In this document: positions 60,452 through 64,000 of the stretch, piece after piece
Position numbering within the stretch: the first letter of the stretch is position 1
How the letters are laid out: the number at the start of each line of letters is the position of its first letter
Source of the DNA: Oopsacas minuta
Taxonomy: Eukaryota; Porifera; Hexactinellida; Lyssacinosida; Leucopsacidae
Length of the DNA stretch: 64,000 nucleotides
Assembly (NCBI GenBank): GCA_024704765.1
Contig: JAKMXF010000296.1
Coordinates: 470,465-534,464, forward strand
Direction of reading: 5' to 3'
Notes under the pieces: generated by a model
Databases searched by the model: none
Told to the model about the DNA's origin: nothing
Seen by the model: the letters and a program-made list of their open reading frames with translations, nothing else
Translations under genes and position numbers: made by a program

Positions 60452-61782
60452 CAGGGTGTAACCAAAATGTTGTCCCCTTCGATTATTAGAAATATCTTTG
60501 GGTAATAACCAGAAATAAACTATATTCATTTGTTAATGTAATAGCCCCCCATTTCTAGAATCATTTGAATTCTATTGGGCAAGCTCGCACTAAAATTTGC
60601 AAAATCTCTGGAGTTATGTCTTGTCATGTTAATTTCAGTTGTCCAATTAACTGGTCCCGATTGGTCATCTGACCGTTTTCGTTTATCTTCTCTTTCAATA
60701 TAGCCCAAAGATTTCAATTGAGTCGAGATCCGGAGAATTCCCAGGCAAGCAAGCTTTCTCCCAAAACCGTTTAGATTATTCCGGCAGCACTCCTGAGTCA
60801 TTTGCCGTATGAGCGGGAGTACCATCTTGCATAAAAATCAAATCGAACATGTTTTCCAACATTGTCCGCTCGGAAACATGTCCGTATTCGCAGTACGATT
60901 GATGACATGTCTACAAGTCTTGGCTAATATTTCATTATTGTAATTTAGCGAATTTATAGTCTGTCCCTGCAGAATTACGTGGAGCCCAGAGAGTGCTCAA
61001 TGGGACATAATTCCCAGACATGAATTTTTTGAGGAAAGTTAACTGACAAGATGCGTGGAACATCTTTGGTTGTTTAGCACAAACTCGATCATTATGTCGA
61101 TTGGGTTTTGCGTACAACTCAAAGGGGGACTCATCTGACCAAAGAACCCTATTCCAATTTTCCACCTACCACTTTTGATGTTTCTTGGCAAAATTTAGGT
61201 CTCGAGTGTTATTTGTTGACAAATGGGGGGTGTTTTTGGCTCTTAAACGCAGATGCACGAATAGAATCCTTTAAATGCCGATAGATTGTTATGTGAGAGA
61301 CAGGGTCACTACTTTCATTCAACCTCTTTGCGATCTTACGAGTTGATTGCCCTTTTTACCTAAGGTTTTGGGATATGTATTTCTGGACCCGATTCAAAAT
61401 CGGCGGCTCTGGGACTGGTCTTAGCCTCGATACATTTCCCTTTTTATAGGTACTCCACCACCTCTCGACAGATCCTTACAGCAACCTTCAGATCGAGAGC
61501 GACCTTTCACAATGTAATACCACTCTTTAACAGCACTTTTTGCTTCAGAACGAATCTCTAAACCTCGGTCGTGGATATCCATTCTTTACAGAGATAGTGA
61601 TATTCAGAAATCCGGATAAAAATAAAAGAAAGAAAATACATGTAATTTAACTGTATTAAAACAGTTGAGATATGTTTGGTTTACAACAAAAATCAACTTT
61701 TAAGATATAATAATTAAGATTGAGTATTCTAAATTCAGACAATGGAATATTAGAAAGGGGACAACACTTTTGCTACACACTG
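60452..61782 (-). mobile_element. Tc1-like transposon relic
   Basis: Ends CAGGGTGTAACCAAAATGTT and, complemented, CAGTGTGTAGCAAAAGTGTT, both continuing GTCCCCTT. The left flank is TA; the right flank is decayed to CA. The length of 1,331 bp and the transposase on the - strand fit Tc1-like elements. Confidence 0.82.
60526..61580 (-). pseudogene. Tc1 transposase relic
   Basis: On the - strand, after a decayed N-terminal DNA-binding region with an RLNESSDPVSHITIYRHL-like stretch (about 61260-61320), comes NWNRVLWSDESPFELYAKP (about 61110-61160) with the first Asp. FMQDGTPAHTA with the second Asp follows (about 60800-60840), then SPDLNP-like sequence in another frame (about 60730) and a C-terminal RIQMILEMGGYYINK region. 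Stops and frameshifts interrupt it at several points, and the third catalytic residue region is scrambled. It is inactive. Confidence 0.8.
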
Positions 61783-61804
61783 CATATATGTATATTTGTC
61801 CAAA

Positions 61805-61975
61805 ATTGGTTGAAGCAACTGCAAGACCCTAAAGGTGAGTTTTGGATACAAGGATATTTTGGGCCTGGCTCGGACAGGTTCGACTCTTGGACGAAAGTTC
61901 ATACCTATGACGAAATTATGGCTTGATTGTTACCTTTATGGATTTTCAAAACAACATTGTTAACCACTACAATAT
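61805..61975 (+). repeat. dispersed repeat, copy 3
   Basis: Shares TTTTGGATACAAGGATATTTTGG, then RGGTTCGACTC-like and GATTGTTACCTTTATGGATTTTC stretches, with the copies at 40345 and 54900. Confidence 0.5.
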
Positions 61976-62109
61976 ACATGATAGAAGATACATAAATCAA
62001 AATTACAGATAAAGAATTATCTTCGGGGAAGAGAGTATCGATTATAATGCCCGCTCACTTAGCGACCCAAACCATCAAGAAATTTTGCTATTGAATAGTT
62101 CAGCCAACC

Positions 62110-62273
62110 TGAGGAACTATGCTGTCGCGCAGCGACCTAGCAAGGGAAACCCGTCAGTGTATATAGAATATGCATATATTAGTAGTGTGAAATGTGTGAA
62201 AGAATATGTATACATTATTTCATATCTAGCGCGCTTCGCTTACTCGGTTGCTGTACAACAAGTTAGTGCCTCG
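62110..62273. repeat. 164-bp MITE, TCGCGCAGCGA family
   Basis: Ends GAGGAACTATGCTGTCGCGC and, complemented, GAGGCACTAACTTGTTGTAC. Related to 45175-45304. Non-coding. Confidence 0.6.
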
Positions 62274-64000
62274 AGTTAGCTTAAGTATTAAACAGCTAAA
62301 TATCTTTGTGCTTTTGGTCGCTACGCGATCGGACATACTCGGCACAACATATCTCAAGAGGAAATCTTAGCGGAAGAATTCAATTAATTTATCCATGGTC
62401 AATCCAAATTCTATTAATACCTTTTGAGGTAACACTACAGCTGTTAGGTAGCTTTTCGTTAAATAATTTCAGACTTTGTTCCTCGAGTGATAATTATGAT
62501 TCCGCACAAATATTGAACATTGAAGACTTTAGTAATTTATATAGTCGTAAAATTCCATAATAAGTTGGCCTCAGTACCGGATTTAGGAGTGTTCGGCCGA
62601 ACAGGGCCCCCACAAGACGTTGAATACTTATTTGTTATACAATAGGTGTTCTTAGTGCTGTGTATAATATGGATTCATTGAATATCTAAATATATCGGTG
62701 GCTTTAATTATTTCTATTACATTTATGAATAAATATTATTCAAATTAACCATGGATAATTTCAAATGTATGTACTTCCCTGAGTGCATAACCTTTGAATA
62801 ATGGTAGAAGATTGTTCCAATCAGCACAAGAGGGTAATTCAATACGCTGATTCCGAATTTTAGACTTTTGAATTTATACCGATGAAATCTAATCTGGTAT
62901 TCCCTTCTATTAGTATTATTTAGTCAACTGATAATTATTGCAAACAAATTGAACATTATTTGGACTGGATAATCATATTTAATTTTAAAACATTGTTTGA
63001 TGTGTGTGAAATCCTCTCTCCGCTCAGAAAAATATAAAATTTCGTCCTCTGCTGACGGCTTAGTCTAATAACTTCAACTTGTTTATAAAGTGGCACTGTC
63101 AATTGGAGACACTGTGTATATTAATTAAAACTAATCTCTCATAGTGCATCCAATCAAAGTGCCATTTTTTGTCCAATTTGAATTTTATAGGCTAAGCTGT
63201 CAGCACAGGTTGTAATTTTTGTATTTTTTTAGTCAGTATTTGCTGCCAGCACTGCTGTCTGTAATTTCTCTATCCATTCCGTGTCCTCATCAGGTTGCAT
63301 CTTTTGATTTGCTCTTTCTGAAAACTGTTAAATTGATTCCAGCTATCAATAAATGTATACATTATAATTGCTCACTTATTACATCAGCTTAAAATATAGG
63401 ATAGGGTCGAACAAACTGATCCCAGTATATATTTATATTTTGTCTAAATATTCTTCTTGTAACTATTTTGTTACGAGACTCAACATGGCTATCACTTTTG
63501 GGTGATATGCTGCGGTTCGTGTCGTTTAGATATTTCTACTTGGGAAATTCTTGAAATTCCTATTTTTAAAGTAAAGCACCGTAGCAATCTACTATTCGAA
63601 TCCTATTTTAGCCAAACAATAATAGTATGGATATAATTTCCTTCCAAAAAAAGTTGTATCAGTTTGTAAACCAATATTTATTTGCTTTTTGTGAAATGAA
63701 ACTTTTCCTCCGCACTGTTTCCTGAATTTATTTCTATAGCCATCACGACGCACCATTTCCCACTAGCAGGTATATTCAAGCAATATGTTAGAAGTTGACA
63801 ATGCTGTATGTTATATGCAACTAAGTTTAACTGTGCATCGGTATTTTTTTACCTTGTATTTGCATTTACTAATTTCAAGAATGTGCGTAATACTTTCTTC
63901 AGAATTATGAGTTTCTTTGCTTGATAATTCCGGTCCCTGATCATGTGGTAGGATATTAGATACGCCGAATTGTAGATTAATTTCAGGAGGAAGATTGTTT
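62274..64000. other. non-coding to window end
   Basis: No exchanger exon was recognised. At about 62576, CCGGATTTAGGAGTG and CGGCCGAACAGGGCCCCC resemble one end of a common hAT-derived repeat, but no partner end or duplication is visible. Probably still intron. Confidence 0.4.

Noticed and set aside
63740-63771. Possible small exon between TTCTATAG and GTATAT
   Set aside because: The encoded peptide does not resemble any part of NHE6/7/9 expected after the 54398 exon.

Overview
This is animal nuclear DNA. It is A+T-rich and has almost no long open frames. The one host gene I can support is an endosomal-type Na+/H+ exchanger (SLC9A6/7/9, i.e. NHE6/7/9-like) on the + strand, broken into short exons with canonical GT/AG borders. 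Everything else I can name is transposon-derived and lies in or beside its introns. The species cannot be fixed from the sequence. The mix of hAT, mariner, MULE, Ginger and RAG1-like elements fits an early-branching animal such as a cnidarian, possibly a parasitic one, but that is only an inference.

Host gene: the first coding exon (5753-6014) carries a signal-like segment and the first membrane helix. A long exon at 46639-46939 holds the LPPIIFYAGYS helix, and another at 54398-54649 holds the [11 protein letters not shown] and [10 protein letters not shown] ion-binding motifs. The splice phases (1 out of the first exon, 0 into 46639) require a further small exon in the roughly 40 kb first intron. 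A weak candidate is 45317-45384. The remaining 3' exons are not in the window.

Intron 1 (6-46.6 kb) is a layered transposon graveyard. Two essentially identical defective hAT copies lie in opposite orientation (7504-10194 and 17241-19937). Between them lie a MULE fragment, a Ginger-like integrase relic bounded by inverted repeats, and MITEs. Further on are a Tigger/pogo relic near 29.1-29.7 kb and a LINE relic (31.6-37.0 kb) split by a ZBED5-like hAT (33662-36556, TSD GTCTATAC). Inside that hAT sits a 1.2 kb element (34527-35749) with iterated inverted termini and one intact 264-codon ORF of unknown family. A FLYWCH/MULE element follows at 37561-39196. A mariner (40528-44797) is split by a RAG1/Transib-like transposon (41642-44630).

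The RAG1-like element is the most notable object here. Both ends begin with CACAGTG, the heptamer of V(D)J recombination signals. It is flanked by the 5-bp duplication AGTTG, and removing it together with one AGTTG restores the local reading frame of the host mariner. Its pseudogene keeps RAG1-family landmarks (CxxC, HxxxxH and the catalytic Glu context).

Intron 2 and the 3' region (46.9-64 kb) hold a mariner lacking its middle catalytic block, a dispersed repeat present in both orientations, a palindromic MITE with an inner 138-bp hairpin, a pogo-type MITE, an 883-bp fold-back Tc1-type MITE, a decayed Tc1 transposon and smaller repeats.
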